A stretch of DNA of 27,298 nucleotides from positions 1 to 27,298 of the forward strand of contig DYRX01000003.1 of NCBI GenBank assembly GCA_020718525.1. Reading direction: 5' to 3'. This document shows, piece after piece, positions 8,111 to 14,965 of the stretch. The position numbers and the translations under genes were made by a program. The DNA is from Victivallis vadensis. GTDB taxonomy: Bacteria > Verrucomicrobiota > Lentisphaeria > Victivallales > GWF2-50-93. A model generated the notes under the pieces. The model was not told the DNA's origin, did not search any database, and worked only from the letters and a program-made list of their open reading frames with translations. Numbering within the stretch: the stretch's first letter is position 1; each line of letters starts with the position of its first letter.

Positions 8111-8622
8111 TTCTCTCCATCCGCAGGTTTTGCCGAATCCGATTCGGCCGAGGGCGTATCGTAGTCAGTCTCTGACTTTTTTTCGGGGCTCAAGGCGACA
8201 ATCACATTGATGTCGTTGGAAAACGCGAGCGCCATCACCTGCATCGGCACCTTGTATTCCGAGCGGGTGTCACAGCGGAGAACAACGGTCCTTCTCCTTT
8301 CGCCGCCTGGAAAGTCTGGATTGGCATCCTCCCCCTTCAAGCGGTTGAATTCGGCTCCAAGATCAGTCCTTATGTCACTGATGATCCTGTCATTCCAGAA
8401 TACCTTGCCGTCCTTGTCAACAGTCACGACACAGCGCTCTGTGAAAATGTCGTCGGTCAGCTTGGAACTGGGCAGATTGATCTTTATTCCGGAAACCTGC
8501 ACTGTCGTGACGGTAACGGAAAAAAACATGATCAGCAGGAAGAGGGTTCCCACAAAGGGAATCATGTCCGTTTTTGGATCGGGCGCATTCAGCCGCGTTT
8601 TGAATTTCGAGTCCGCGTTCAC
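8107..8622 (-). CDS. exbD: ExbD/TolR-family protein lacking the conserved membrane Asp
   Basis: The 171-residue protein has a short cytoplasmic N-terminus, one transmembrane helix (about 20-42) and a periplasmic domain. DMIPFVGTLFLLIMFF aligns without gaps to the ExbD stretch NVTPFIDVMLVLLIIF, and GIKINLPSSK aligns to the following VKVNLPAS. Gly25 therefore stands where E. coli ExbD has Asp25, the proton-channel Asp also shared by TolR and MotB. The periplasmic part has the usual VVTVDKDGKVFWND and late RRTVVLRCD.....VPMQVMALA elements, followed by an acidic, low-complexity tail. It overlaps exbB and the tonB-like gene by 4 nt each. The family call is firm; whether it can drive proton-coupled work is doubtful. 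Confidence 0.85.
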   Translation of the reverse strand: MNADSKFKTRLNAPDPKTDMIPFVGTLFLLIMFFSVTVTTVQVSGIKINLPSSKLTDDIFTERCVVTVDKDGKVFWNDRIISDIRTDLGAEFNRLKGEDANPDFPGGERRRTVVLRCDTRSEYKVPMQVMALAFSNDINVIVALSPEKKSETDYDTPSAESDSAKPADGEK

Positions 8623-9302
8623 TTGGAGCTTCCGCTTCTTGGAATATCCTTGTTCTGCTCGAAGAAGTGGATCATTTCCACCGCCGCCTTCTCCATGTCA
8701 AGGATGATTCCCTGTATCCTCGAGAAGAGATAGCTGTAGGCCAGATGGCATGGAATCGAGACGGCAAGTCCTCCGGCCGTGCAATAGAGAGCCTTCTTTA
8801 TTCCGCCTGAAAGTTCGGTGATGTTTATTCCGGAAGCTCCGAGCTCGGAGAGATGTCCGAAAACGCTTATCATGCCGATGACAGTTCCAAAAAGTCCAAG
8901 CAAAGGGCAGATGTGCGCGATCGTCGCGAGGATGCTCACCCTGGATTCGAGCCTCGGAATTTCGCCCAGCGCCGCCTCGTCCACCGCACGCGAAGGATTT
9001 CCGTCGCCCTGCTCATGGCTCATGATCACCGACCTCAATATTTGGGCGGAAGGTCCCGGCGTGTCGTCGCAATGGCTGATCGCTTCAAGCATGTTTCCTT
9101 TTTTGAGCGTGTTTTGAAGTCCCCTCACTAGCTCGGCAGTGTTGATCTGAACCCTGTGAAGGTAGAGAAGCTTCTCAAGAAAGACCGCCAGAGCGACAAA
9201 TCCCAGAAACAGAATCATCCATAGGATTATTCCTCCATTCGAAAGCACGTCGGAAAGAATGCTCGTTTCCGACACTGCCGCAATCGTCATAAATGAGTCC
9301 AT
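8619..9302 (-). CDS. exbB: ExbB/TolQ/MotA-family proton channel protein
   Basis: The 227-residue inner-membrane protein has three hydrophobic segments, near 23-43, 125-147 and 171-192. CPLLGLFGTVIGMISVF is the second-helix signature and includes Thr140 (E. coli Thr148). GGIKKALYCTAGGLAVSIP is the third-helix signature and includes Thr175 (Thr181). E. coli has GIAEALLATAIGL at the latter, so Lys170 replaces Glu176. It starts the nine-gene run, with a strong AGGAGG at 9310-9315, 7 nt before the ATG. ExbB forms the pentameric scaffold around ExbD that powers TonB-dependent uptake, or TolQR-type or gliding-type motors. Confidence 0.88.
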   Translation of the reverse strand: MDSFMTIAAVSETSILSDVLSNGGIILWMILFLGFVALAVFLEKLLYLHRVQINTAELVRGLQNTLKKGNMLEAISHCDDTPGPSAQILRSVIMSHEQGDGNPSRAVDEAALGEIPRLESRVSILATIAHICPLLGLFGTVIGMISVFGHLSELGASGINITELSGGIKKALYCTAGGLAVSIPCHLAYSYLFSRIQGIILDMEKAAVEMIHFFEQNKDIPRSGSSK

Positions 9303-9431
9303 CTAGCTGCCTCCTAAGACTGATGCCAATATTGTGCTGTACGCAGAAAAGGAAATCTATCTCTCCGGGACGTATAATGCAAACTGGAACACCATCATCA
9401 TGTCAGCAAATAATTCCGTGTCCCCGCTTAG

Positions 9432-9455
9432 GGGCTGTTGCGAAATTACTTTGCC
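9432..9455 (+). mobile_element. Possible insertion-sequence terminus (remnant)
   Basis: The sequence GGGGCTGTTGCGAAATTAC resembles the terminal inverted repeats (GG..CTGTTGCAAA-type) common in several IS families. There is no transposase ORF, and I did not find a matching inverted copy within the gap, so at most this is a solo end or decayed element. The call rests on a remembered pattern and is weak. Confidence 0.22.
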
Positions 9456-9615
9456 ATTTGGGACGGATCCAGATTGTCAATTTCAAGGAATGAGGAATGC
9501 GCATATCGAGATATGTAAATGACGAATGATGCCGAAAGTGATAATCTGCCGCCGTGCCCCGGAGTACCGCCAGTCTTTGGCCGCTTTTCCCGCCATTCAG
9601 TCGCTACATGTCTCG

Positions 9616-9643
9616 ACTATGTTCGTTTACTTAATCCGTATTA
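9616..9643 (+). repeat. 28-nt interspersed repeat, copy A
   Basis: This matches 25628-25655 in inverted orientation at 24 of 28 positions; three of the four differences are transitions. The shared core on this strand is GTTCGTTTAYTKAATCCGTA. Both copies are intergenic. No other copy was noticed in the window. Confidence 0.55.
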
Positions 9644-9725
9644 AAATAAAACGCGAACTCGTTTCTATGTAACTATTTACATATGATCGTTGTTATGCCA
9701 CCATGATTATTCCGACCTCAGGCGG

Positions 9726-9755
9726 AAAAGTGCATCATCTGCGCAAGCCATGCAC
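9726..9755 (-). terminator. Weak intrinsic terminator after the rrf2 gene
   Basis: On the minus strand GTGCAT and ATGCAC form a 6-bp stem around a 14-nt loop, directly followed by TTTT, starting about 18 nt after the rrf2 stop. The short stem makes this tentative. Confidence 0.3.
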
Positions 9756-9772
9756 AGTTAGGGCTCATTCCA

Positions 9773-10174
9773 TTACTTCATTTCGGCTATAGTGCTGTTT
9801 TCAAGCTTGTCCGAGATGTAGTCTCGAATCTGGCGGAAAAGCTTGACCATCTTTTTTTCTTTTTCGATTGGAGTGGACTCGTAGAAATATTTGCTGACAG
9901 ACTCGGTTGGGGCGAGGGCGCCGTCGAAAAGCCTTATAATTTCTGCGACCGAGATTTGGTCGGCTGGCTTGTAGAGCCTGTATCCTCCTCCATGCCCCTT
10001 CAGGCTGGTCACATATTTTGCGCGTTTAAGGGAAAGCATCAGGTGTTCTAGAAACTTAGGGGGAATGCCCTGGGTTCTTGCGATCTTCTCGACGGTCTCG
10101 TATTTGCCCTCCTCGCAGCGCGCAAGATGGACGAGAGAGAGAAGGGCGTATTCGCTTCTGACTGTAAGTTTCAT
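9773..10174 (-). CDS. Rrf2-family transcriptional regulator
   Basis: The 133-residue protein is a standard-length Rrf2 winged-helix factor: MKLTVRSEYALLSLVHLA at the N-terminus, a recognition region IARTQGIPPKFLEHLMLSLKRAKYVTSLKGHGGGYRL, and the usual ISVAEIIRLFDG start of the dimerisation helix. The three clustered cysteines that hold the Fe-S cluster in IscR/NsrR-type members are absent; the only Cys is near residue 20. It is therefore probably not an Fe-S sensor of that class. It lies 33 nt after ymdB and closes the operon; its targets are unknown. Confidence 0.87.
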   Translation of the reverse strand: MKLTVRSEYALLSLVHLARCEEGKYETVEKIARTQGIPPKFLEHLMLSLKRAKYVTSLKGHGGGYRLYKPADQISVAEIIRLFDGALAPTESVSKYFYESTPIEKEKKMVKLFRQIRDYISDKLENSTIAEMK

Positions 10175-10207
10175 TGGGACTCCAATCTGCCAGCAAATGG
10201 ATGATTT

Positions 10208-11020
10208 TCAAGGGGGGACATTGGAATACTCGCTCATCAGTGATACAGATTTTATTTTAAGAGCCTTGCCGTTCTCCGGGTTGTAGCTCACAATCGCGGC
10301 ATCGAAGCGTATTCCCTCGTCAACGACTTCCAACTTTTGCGGCATTCCCGTGAGAAATTTCTTGATGACGGCATTTTTGTCGCGTCCGAGTATGGAATCG
10401 TCGGCGCCGACCATTCCGACATCGCTTATGAATGCGGTTCCGCCGGGGAGTATTCTGGCGTCCGAGGTCTGAACATGGGTGTGCGTGCCAAATACAGCAG
10501 TCACTTTGCCGTCCAGAAAATGCGCCATTGCCGCCTTTTCACTGGTCGCTTCGGCGTGGAAATCCACAAAGATTGATTTCACAGTCTTTGGGATTTTCGC
10601 CAGAATGCCTTGAACAGTCTCGAATGGACAGTTCGACTCGGTTTTCATGAAGACCCTGCCGAGCAGACTGATCACTGCCAGTTCGCCCGATGCAGGGTTA
10701 TTGTAGATTGAAAAGCCTCTGCCCGGCTGTAGGGAGCTGGAATTTGCCGGCCTTATCACGTTTGCAAGCGATACGATTTCCTTGTCGAAACCCTTCTGAT
10801 CCCAAACGTGATCGCCGCCAGTCACGACATCCGCGACTCCCGGCGAGATGCCGTCGAGACATTTTGCGGTGATTCCGGCGCCTCCTGCAATATTTTCCGC
10901 ATTCGCGATGCAGAAACTGCAGTTTTCCTTTTTTCTGATCTCGGCACCAAGCGAAGCAACAGCCCTTCTTCCGCCTTTTCCTACGATGTCGCCAATGAAT
11001 AGAAGGTTCAAGCTGATCAT
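10208..11020 (-). CDS. ymdB: YmdB-family metallophosphoesterase
   Basis: The 270-residue protein matches the YmdB/TIGR00282 family, dinuclear-metal phosphodiesterases that hydrolyse 2',3'-cyclic nucleotides and affect RNA turnover and development in Bacillus. Visible metal motifs are LFIGDIVGKGG (first Asp), NAENIAGGAGIT, DFHAEATSEK, GTHTHVQTSD and FISDVGMVG. The metal-ligand motif normally GNHTWD is GDHVWD here. The start overlaps the rny stop as ATGA, and the rny-ymdB order is the conserved arrangement known from Firmicutes, so it probably acts together with RNase Y. MISLNLLFIGDIVG is a normal N-terminus. Confidence 0.92.
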   Translation of the reverse strand: MISLNLLFIGDIVGKGGRRAVASLGAEIRKKENCSFCIANAENIAGGAGITAKCLDGISPGVADVVTGGDHVWDQKGFDKEIVSLANVIRPANSSSLQPGRGFSIYNNPASGELAVISLLGRVFMKTESNCPFETVQGILAKIPKTVKSIFVDFHAEATSEKAAMAHFLDGKVTAVFGTHTHVQTSDARILPGGTAFISDVGMVGADDSILGRDKNAVIKKFLTGMPQKLEVVDEGIRFDAAIVSYNPENGKALKIKSVSLMSEYSNVPP

Positions 11021-12621
11021 TTCGCGTAGTCCACTGTCCTTGTCTCCCTGATCACTGAAACCTTTATCTGCCCAGGATAGTTCATTTCCTTCTCGATTTT
11101 GAGACAGATGTCCCTAGCCAGGGTGACTGCCGCGAGATCCGTGATCTTATCCGGCTGGACTATCACCCTTATTTCGCGTCCGGCCTGGAGCGCGTAGCAG
11201 GATTCGACCCCCTGGAAGGAGCATGAAATGTCTTCAAGCTGTTCTATTCTCTTGAGATAGAGATCCGCCGTTTCGCTCCTGGCTCCTGGTCTGGAGGCGC
11301 TGAGGGCGTCGCAGGCGCTGGCAAGAGTCGCATAGACGGTCTCCGCCTCGGCTTCCTCGTGATGGGCGGCAACAGCATTTACGACATCCTTCGCTTCGCC
11401 GAACTTCTTCATGATGTCGGCTCCGATAGACGCGTGCGGTCCCTCTATCTCGTGGTCCGCCGCCTTACCAATGTCATGGAAAAGGCCAATTCTTTTGGCT
11501 TTCTTAACATCGAGCTTCAATTCCCCTGCGATGACGCCCATGAAATTGGCGGTTTCAATGCAATGTTTGAGGACATTCTGCGAATAGCTGAACCTGTATT
11601 TGAGTCTCCCCAGGAGTTTGGTCAATTGAGGAGGCACCCCGCTGATTCCGACCTCGAGGACTGCGGCTTCCCCTATCTGGAAGATTTCATCGTTCACCTC
11701 TTTTTCAACCTTTTTTGCAAGCTCTTCAATGCGTGTCGGATGTATTCTGCCGTCCGAAATGAGCCTCTCGAGTATTTGTCTGGCAATCTCTTTCTTGACC
11801 GGATCAAAACAGGAGATGACAACGGCTTCGGGGGTGTCGTCTATGAGGAGATTCACCCCTGTTGCCGCTTCTATCGCCCGGATGTTTCTTCCGTCACGGC
11901 CGATAATTCTGCCTTTCATCTCGTCATTGGGCAGAGGAATTGTGGCCGTTGTGTGCTCGTAGACGCAGTCTGAGGCGTATCTCTGCATCGCGTATATCAT
12001 GATTTTTTTGGATTCTCTCTCGGCCTTTTCCTTGGCTTCGTCAACTATGTTGCGGATTATGTGTCCGGCTTCGTTCTGGACGTCTCCGCGGATCTTGTCC
12101 AGGAGCATTTCCTTCGCGTGGGACTGATCCATCTGGGCGATGCGTTCAAGTTCTGAAACTTGTCTCGAAATTTCTTTTTTAAGTTCGGCTTCGCGGTTGA
12201 GCAGTCTTTCGCGGATGGTTGTGAGCTCATTTTCGGTTCTCGAGAGACCTGCCGCCTTTGTGTCGAGGCTTTCCGCCTTCTTCTCTATGTTGTCTTCGCG
12301 CTGGACGAGCCTTTTTTCGATCGAATTGAGCTCGTTGCGGCGGTCTTTAATCTCCTTTTCCGCCTCCTCTCTGAACTTGAGCAGTTCTGCCTTGGACGCG
12401 ATCTTTGCCTCCCGTATCACGCGATCCGCATCTTTCGAGGCGTCTTCACGGATTCTTTCGGCATCCTTGACAGCCTCGTCTTTCAGCCTTGCCGCCGAAA
12501 CGCCCCAGATTTTTGAGACGACCCAATAGAAGAGAGCCCCGATGCCAATCCCCAAAACGAGCACGACAAACGCCTTGAAAAGCGGCCACATTTCCTGTGT
12601 CAGATGATTCAGATGATTCAT
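11017..12621 (-). CDS. rny: Ribonuclease Y
   Basis: This is a membrane-anchored endoribonuclease that initiates mRNA decay. The 534-residue protein has an N-terminal helix (about 10-34, FKAFVVLVLGIGIGALFYWVV), a long charged coiled coil (about 40-190), a KH domain (IPLPNDEMKGRIIGRDGRNIRAIE split across about 230-255), and an HD domain with LFHDIGKAADHEIEGPHASIG and later AAHHEEAE. The open frame begins at 12648, but AAGGAG lies 9 nt before the ATG at 12621, which also forms an ATGA overlap with the preceding stop; the shorter form is preferred. The length fits the family (about 520). It is co-transcribed with ymdB downstream and the folate gene upstream. Confidence 0.95.
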   Translation of the reverse strand: MNHLNHLTQEMWPLFKAFVVLVLGIGIGALFYWVVSKIWGVSAARLKDEAVKDAERIREDASKDADRVIREAKIASKAELLKFREEAEKEIKDRRNELNSIEKRLVQREDNIEKKAESLDTKAAGLSRTENELTTIRERLLNREAELKKEISRQVSELERIAQMDQSHAKEMLLDKIRGDVQNEAGHIIRNIVDEAKEKAERESKKIMIYAMQRYASDCVYEHTTATIPLPNDEMKGRIIGRDGRNIRAIEAATGVNLLIDDTPEAVVISCFDPVKKEIARQILERLISDGRIHPTRIEELAKKVEKEVNDEIFQIGEAAVLEVGISGVPPQLTKLLGRLKYRFSYSQNVLKHCIETANFMGVIAGELKLDVKKAKRIGLFHDIGKAADHEIEGPHASIGADIMKKFGEAKDVVNAVAAHHEEAEAETVYATLASACDALSASRPGARSETADLYLKRIEQLEDISCSFQGVESCYALQAGREIRVIVQPDKITDLAAVTLARDICLKIEKEMNYPGQIKVSVIRETRTVDYAK

Positions 12622-13220
12622 TTTACAATACTCCTTGTTTTGTTGCATTTTATTATTTCATATTCAGTCGCCAGCAGATCCATGCGGACATCTCTGTCAT
12701 CTGCAGGAACGGCTTCCGCAATCTGAAACGCGAAACACAAACCAATTTTTTTCGACTTGACATGCTCCAGGAGCCTGTCATACACACCTAGACCGTGTCC
12801 GAGTCTGCCGCCGACCTTGTCGAAAGCCAGTCCCGGCACCAGCCAGGGGGAAGACTCTAGATCGGCGTTTGAAGCTTTCACAGAATCATCGCCCGGCTCC
12901 ATGACGCCGTAGGCACCCTTGGCGAATCCGTGCGGATAACTGCCCGGCTCCGCCATTTCATATTTCGTTCCATCTTTGGCCGATTTTGGAAAAAAGATCC
13001 GTTTCCCGTCCGACAGAGCCGAAAGAATGAAGGGGGAGATGTCCGGCTCGAAGGAGGATGGAAAAAAAGCCGCTATTGATCGGCTTTCCGCAAGACAGGG
13101 AAGCGAGAGCAGTTTTTTGGAAATAGCTTCGCCCGCCTCGCGTCTCTGCGATTCTGTCACGCCCCTCCGCAATGCGGAAAAATGGGTTCGAAGAGATTTT
13201 TTCTGGGACACGAGCATCAT
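12618..13220 (-). CDS. 5-formyltetrahydrofolate cyclo-ligase
   Basis: It converts 5-formyl-THF to 5,10-methenyl-THF using ATP, salvaging the folate storage form. The 200-residue protein has the family pattern: an N-terminal K/R..(L/F)R segment (KKSLRTHFSALRRG), FFPSSFEPDIS, and the C-terminal signature VPGLAFDKVGGRLGHGLGVYDRLL split across about 128-151. It overlaps rarA upstream and rny downstream by 4 nt each (ATGA). In other bacteria this gene (fau/ygfA) often sits beside 6S RNA; none was seen here, since the junctions leave no space. The family assignment is secure. Confidence 0.92.
   Translation of the reverse strand: MMLVSQKKSLRTHFSALRRGVTESQRREAGEAISKKLLSLPCLAESRSIAAFFPSSFEPDISPFILSALSDGKRIFFPKSAKDGTKYEMAEPGSYPHGFAKGAYGVMEPGDDSVKASNADLESSPWLVPGLAFDKVGGRLGHGLGVYDRLLEHVKSKKIGLCFAFQIAEAVPADDRDVRMDLLATEYEIIKCNKTRSIVK
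12631..12636 (-). promoter_or_regulatory. Shine-Dalgarno deciding the rny start
   Basis: AAGGAG on the minus strand lies 9 nt before ATG 12621. It lies inside the end of the upstream gene and argues against the alternative start at 12648. Confidence 0.7.
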
Positions 13221-14566
13221 TTTGGGGAGTCTTTCCTTTCCGTGCGGAGCGAGTCCCAGAACTCCAGTCTCTCGCGAATCTTCTGCTCGTAGCCCAGACC
13301 GGCAGGCCTGTAGTATTTTTTTGGAACCGCCATGTATGCCTGCGTGCTGAAGGAATTTTTCTCGTCATGCGGATACTGGTATCCTTTTCCGTGGCCTAGC
13401 GACTCCGCTCCCTTGTAATGCGAGTCCCTCAGACTTGCCGGCACAGGCTGGACCCTGTCCTTCTTCACATCTTCCATCGCCTCGGCGATTCCGACATAGC
13501 TCGCATTGCTTTTCGGGGCTGTCGCGCAGTATGTGACCGCCTGAGCCAGTATGATTCTCGCCTCCGGCATGCCGATCATCTGCACCGCCTGCATTGCCGA
13601 TGTTGCGAGCTCGATAGCGCGCGGATCCGCGTTTCCGACATCTTCGGAGGAAAAAATGACTATGCGTCTGGCGATGAAGGAAATGTCTTCTCCAGCTTCA
13701 AGCATTTTTGCAAGCCAGTAGAGAGCCGCGTCTGGATCACTGCCCCTCATGCTTTTTATGAATGCGCTCGCCGTGTCGTAGTGGCCGTCGTCGCCATATC
13801 CGACCGCCTTTTCCTGAATGGAATCCATTGCCGAGGCAAGGGAAATCCTCTGACAGCCGTCTTTTCCGGGGATGCCGGTGAGAACGGCGATTTCGAGGGC
13901 GTTCAGCGCCCTTCTCGCGTCGCCTTCGCAGGTGGAAGAGAGAAATTCCAAAGCATCCTGATCTATCTCGATGCGTTTGCCCGGAAAGCCCTTCGGCGAT
14001 TTCAGGGCATTTTTAATTATCGTGGCTATTTCGTCCTTTCCGAGAGGCTCGAGACGAAATACCAGCGAACGCGAAATAAGCGGTCCTACCACGTAGAAAA
14101 AAGGATTTTGAGTCGTCGCGCCAATGAATCGGATTGTTCCATTCTCTATGAAAGGCAGAAGGACATCCTGCTGAGCCCGGTTGAAGCGGTGAATCTCGTC
14201 AATGAATATGATCGTCTTCTTTCTGCTCGCAGTCCGCCTTTGGACGGCGCACTGTATCTCCTTGCGCAATTCCGGAACGCTCGATGCGACACCTGAAAGC
14301 CTGATGAATGCGGAGCTTGTGACAGACGCGACAAGCTCGGCGAGACTGGTTTTTCCAGAACCCGGCGGACCATAGAAGATCAGTGAGTTGAACGTGTCAG
14401 AGTCAATCGCCCTTTTCAGAAGATTGCCCTCGGAAAGAATATGGGATTGACCAATGTAGTCGGCAAATGAGGAAGGTCGCAGACGTGCGGAAAGCGGTGC
14501 GGCGGAAGAAATCTCCGCCCCAGTCTCAGACTCTGCCTGCTCGAGAAAAAACAAACTTGCTTCCAC
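13217..14566 (-). CDS. rarA: Replication-associated recombination protein A (MgsA/RarA AAA+ ATPase)
   Basis: This clamp-loader-like AAA+ ATPase acts at stalled replication forks. The 449-residue protein has PLSARLRPSSFADYIGQSHIL, Walker A GPPGSGKTS, Walker B IIFIDEIHRF, the sensor segment IGATTQNP, an SRS..R arginine region and the family C-terminal domain with HYDTASAFIKSMRGSDPDAALYWLA in two parts. The length matches E. coli (447). The start is a GTG at 14566; no other ATG, GTG or TTG exists between it and the in-frame TGA at 14603-14605. The likely ribosome-binding site, GGGCAGG, lies inside a perfect 8-bp hairpin (14568-14593). It is the first clearly identified gene of the rarA-to-rrf2 operon. 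Confidence 0.94.
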   Translation of the reverse strand: MEASLFFLEQAESETGAEISSAAPLSARLRPSSFADYIGQSHILSEGNLLKRAIDSDTFNSLIFYGPPGSGKTSLAELVASVTSSAFIRLSGVASSVPELRKEIQCAVQRRTASRKKTIIFIDEIHRFNRAQQDVLLPFIENGTIRFIGATTQNPFFYVVGPLISRSLVFRLEPLGKDEIATIIKNALKSPKGFPGKRIEIDQDALEFLSSTCEGDARRALNALEIAVLTGIPGKDGCQRISLASAMDSIQEKAVGYGDDGHYDTASAFIKSMRGSDPDAALYWLAKMLEAGEDISFIARRIVIFSSEDVGNADPRAIELATSAMQAVQMIGMPEARIILAQAVTYCATAPKSNASYVGIAEAMEDVKKDRVQPVPASLRDSHYKGAESLGHGKGYQYPHDEKNSFSTQAYMAVPKKYYRPAGLGYEQKIRERLEFWDSLRTERKDSPK

Positions 14567-14567
14567 T

Positions 14568-14593
14568 GCCTGCCCTTGCTTGTTGGGGCAGGC
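14568..14593 (-). promoter_or_regulatory. Hairpin covering the rarA ribosome-binding site
   Basis: A perfect 8-bp stem (14568-14575 with 14586-14593, GCCTGCCC/GGGCAGGC) has a 10-nt loop and ends one base before the rarA GTG. The only purine-rich sequence that could act as Shine-Dalgarno is in its 3' arm. There is no T-tract, so it is not a terminator. Confidence 0.45.
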
Positions 14594-14602
14594 GGAAACG
14601 AA

Positions 14603-14806
14603 TCAGATCGTAAGTATCAGAATGGTTCTGTTGGAATGCATGCGGCGCGGCGCGCCGACAGCATGCCCCAAATATGAGGCGCGGAAGCCGCATCCGTATT
14701 TCGGACAAGCACGCGATCTCGTTGCGCTTTCATGCGTCATATAGACGGAAAGCATAAGCGTGCAGAAGAACGAAATCAAAAGAAACACACCGATAATCAA
14801 GAACAT
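14603..14806 (-). CDS. Possible small membrane protein (67 residues)
   Basis: I do not recognise it. The N-terminus MFLIIGVFLLISFFCTLMLSV would be one transmembrane helix, followed by a Cys/Gly/Arg-containing tail. A GGAG lies 9 nt before the ATG. It is in the same frame as rarA, from which it is separated by its TGA and 12 codons. The tail includes a strong GC hairpin (14638-14666), so the sequence may instead be a structured leader of rarA. No homology can be judged by eye. Confidence 0.35.
   Translation of the reverse strand: MFLIIGVFLLISFFCTLMLSVYMTHESATRSRACPKYGCGFRASYLGHAVGAPRRMHSNRTILILTI
14638..14666. repeat. GC-rich hairpin in the rarA leader region
   Basis: The inner stem CGGCGC-GGC-GCGCCG (14643-14657) is flanked by GCATG/CATGC arms (14638-14642 with 14662-14666). 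It has no T-tract on either side and lies within the weakly supported 67-residue ORF. Confidence 0.35.
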
Positions 14807-14965
14807 AATTCTAGTCTCCGCCTGATCTTAATCAACTGAAACACCGCGCGCCGACAACCTGTCCGGCACCGCAAAATAACTTTTCCAATCTCATCAAAAT
14901 AACATAAACAGACATAAATGACAAGTTAAATTTGCATTTATTTGTTTGTTTTTTATATTGCAGGC
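14807..14965. other. Divergent promoter region between the rarA operon and rfbC
   Basis: Together with the weak ORF at 14603-14806 this makes a 399-base stretch between rarA and rfbC without a secure gene. It is AT-rich toward rfbC and holds the rfbC promoter candidate. Around 14856-14874 an imperfect GCCGACA/TGTC-CGGC hairpin with a one-base bulge lies on the rarA side. Confidence 0.4.
14932..14959 (+). promoter_or_regulatory. Candidate sigma70-type promoter of rfbC
   Basis: TTGCAT (14932-14937), a 16-nt spacer and TATATT (14954-14959). Conventional spacing puts the transcription start at about 14966, the A of the rfbC ATG, which would make the mRNA leaderless. The region is AT-rich in general, which lowers the weight of the match. 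Confidence 0.4.

Larger units (their letters stand above)
9303..9772. other. 470-base intergenic region upstream of the exbB run
   Basis: There is no convincing gene here; the short ORFs have no family features. It holds the exbB Shine-Dalgarno (9310-9315), an IS-terminus-like sequence beginning at 9432, a 28-nt repeat copy (9616-9643) and a weak terminator for the rrf2 operon (9726-9755). The promoter of the minus-strand exbB run should lie in it, but I could not pick a convincing -35/-10 pair. Confidence 0.5.

Noticed and set aside
9334..9522. 62-codon ORF in the gap upstream of exbB
   Set aside because: No Shine-Dalgarno and no domain; it runs across the IS-end-like sequence, so it is probably a chance frame.
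9615..9645. Reading the 28-nt repeat as the conserved end of a coding sequence
   Set aside because: On the strand where both copies spell YG..KRT-stop, both also have an in-frame stop codon at the block's edge immediately before, so no coding sequence can run through.
11359..11973. 204-codon plus-strand ORF opposite rny
   Set aside because: It is a shadow of the KH and HD domain coding region of RNase Y.
12618..13220. 6S RNA beside the 5-formyl-THF cyclo-ligase gene, as in gamma-proteobacteria
   Set aside because: The gene overlaps both neighbours by 4 nt, leaving no space for an RNA gene.
13418..14296. 292-codon plus-strand ORF opposite rarA
   Set aside because: It lies wholly within rarA, which has intact Walker motifs; the ORF peptide is Arg/Cys/His-rich and has no recognisable domain.
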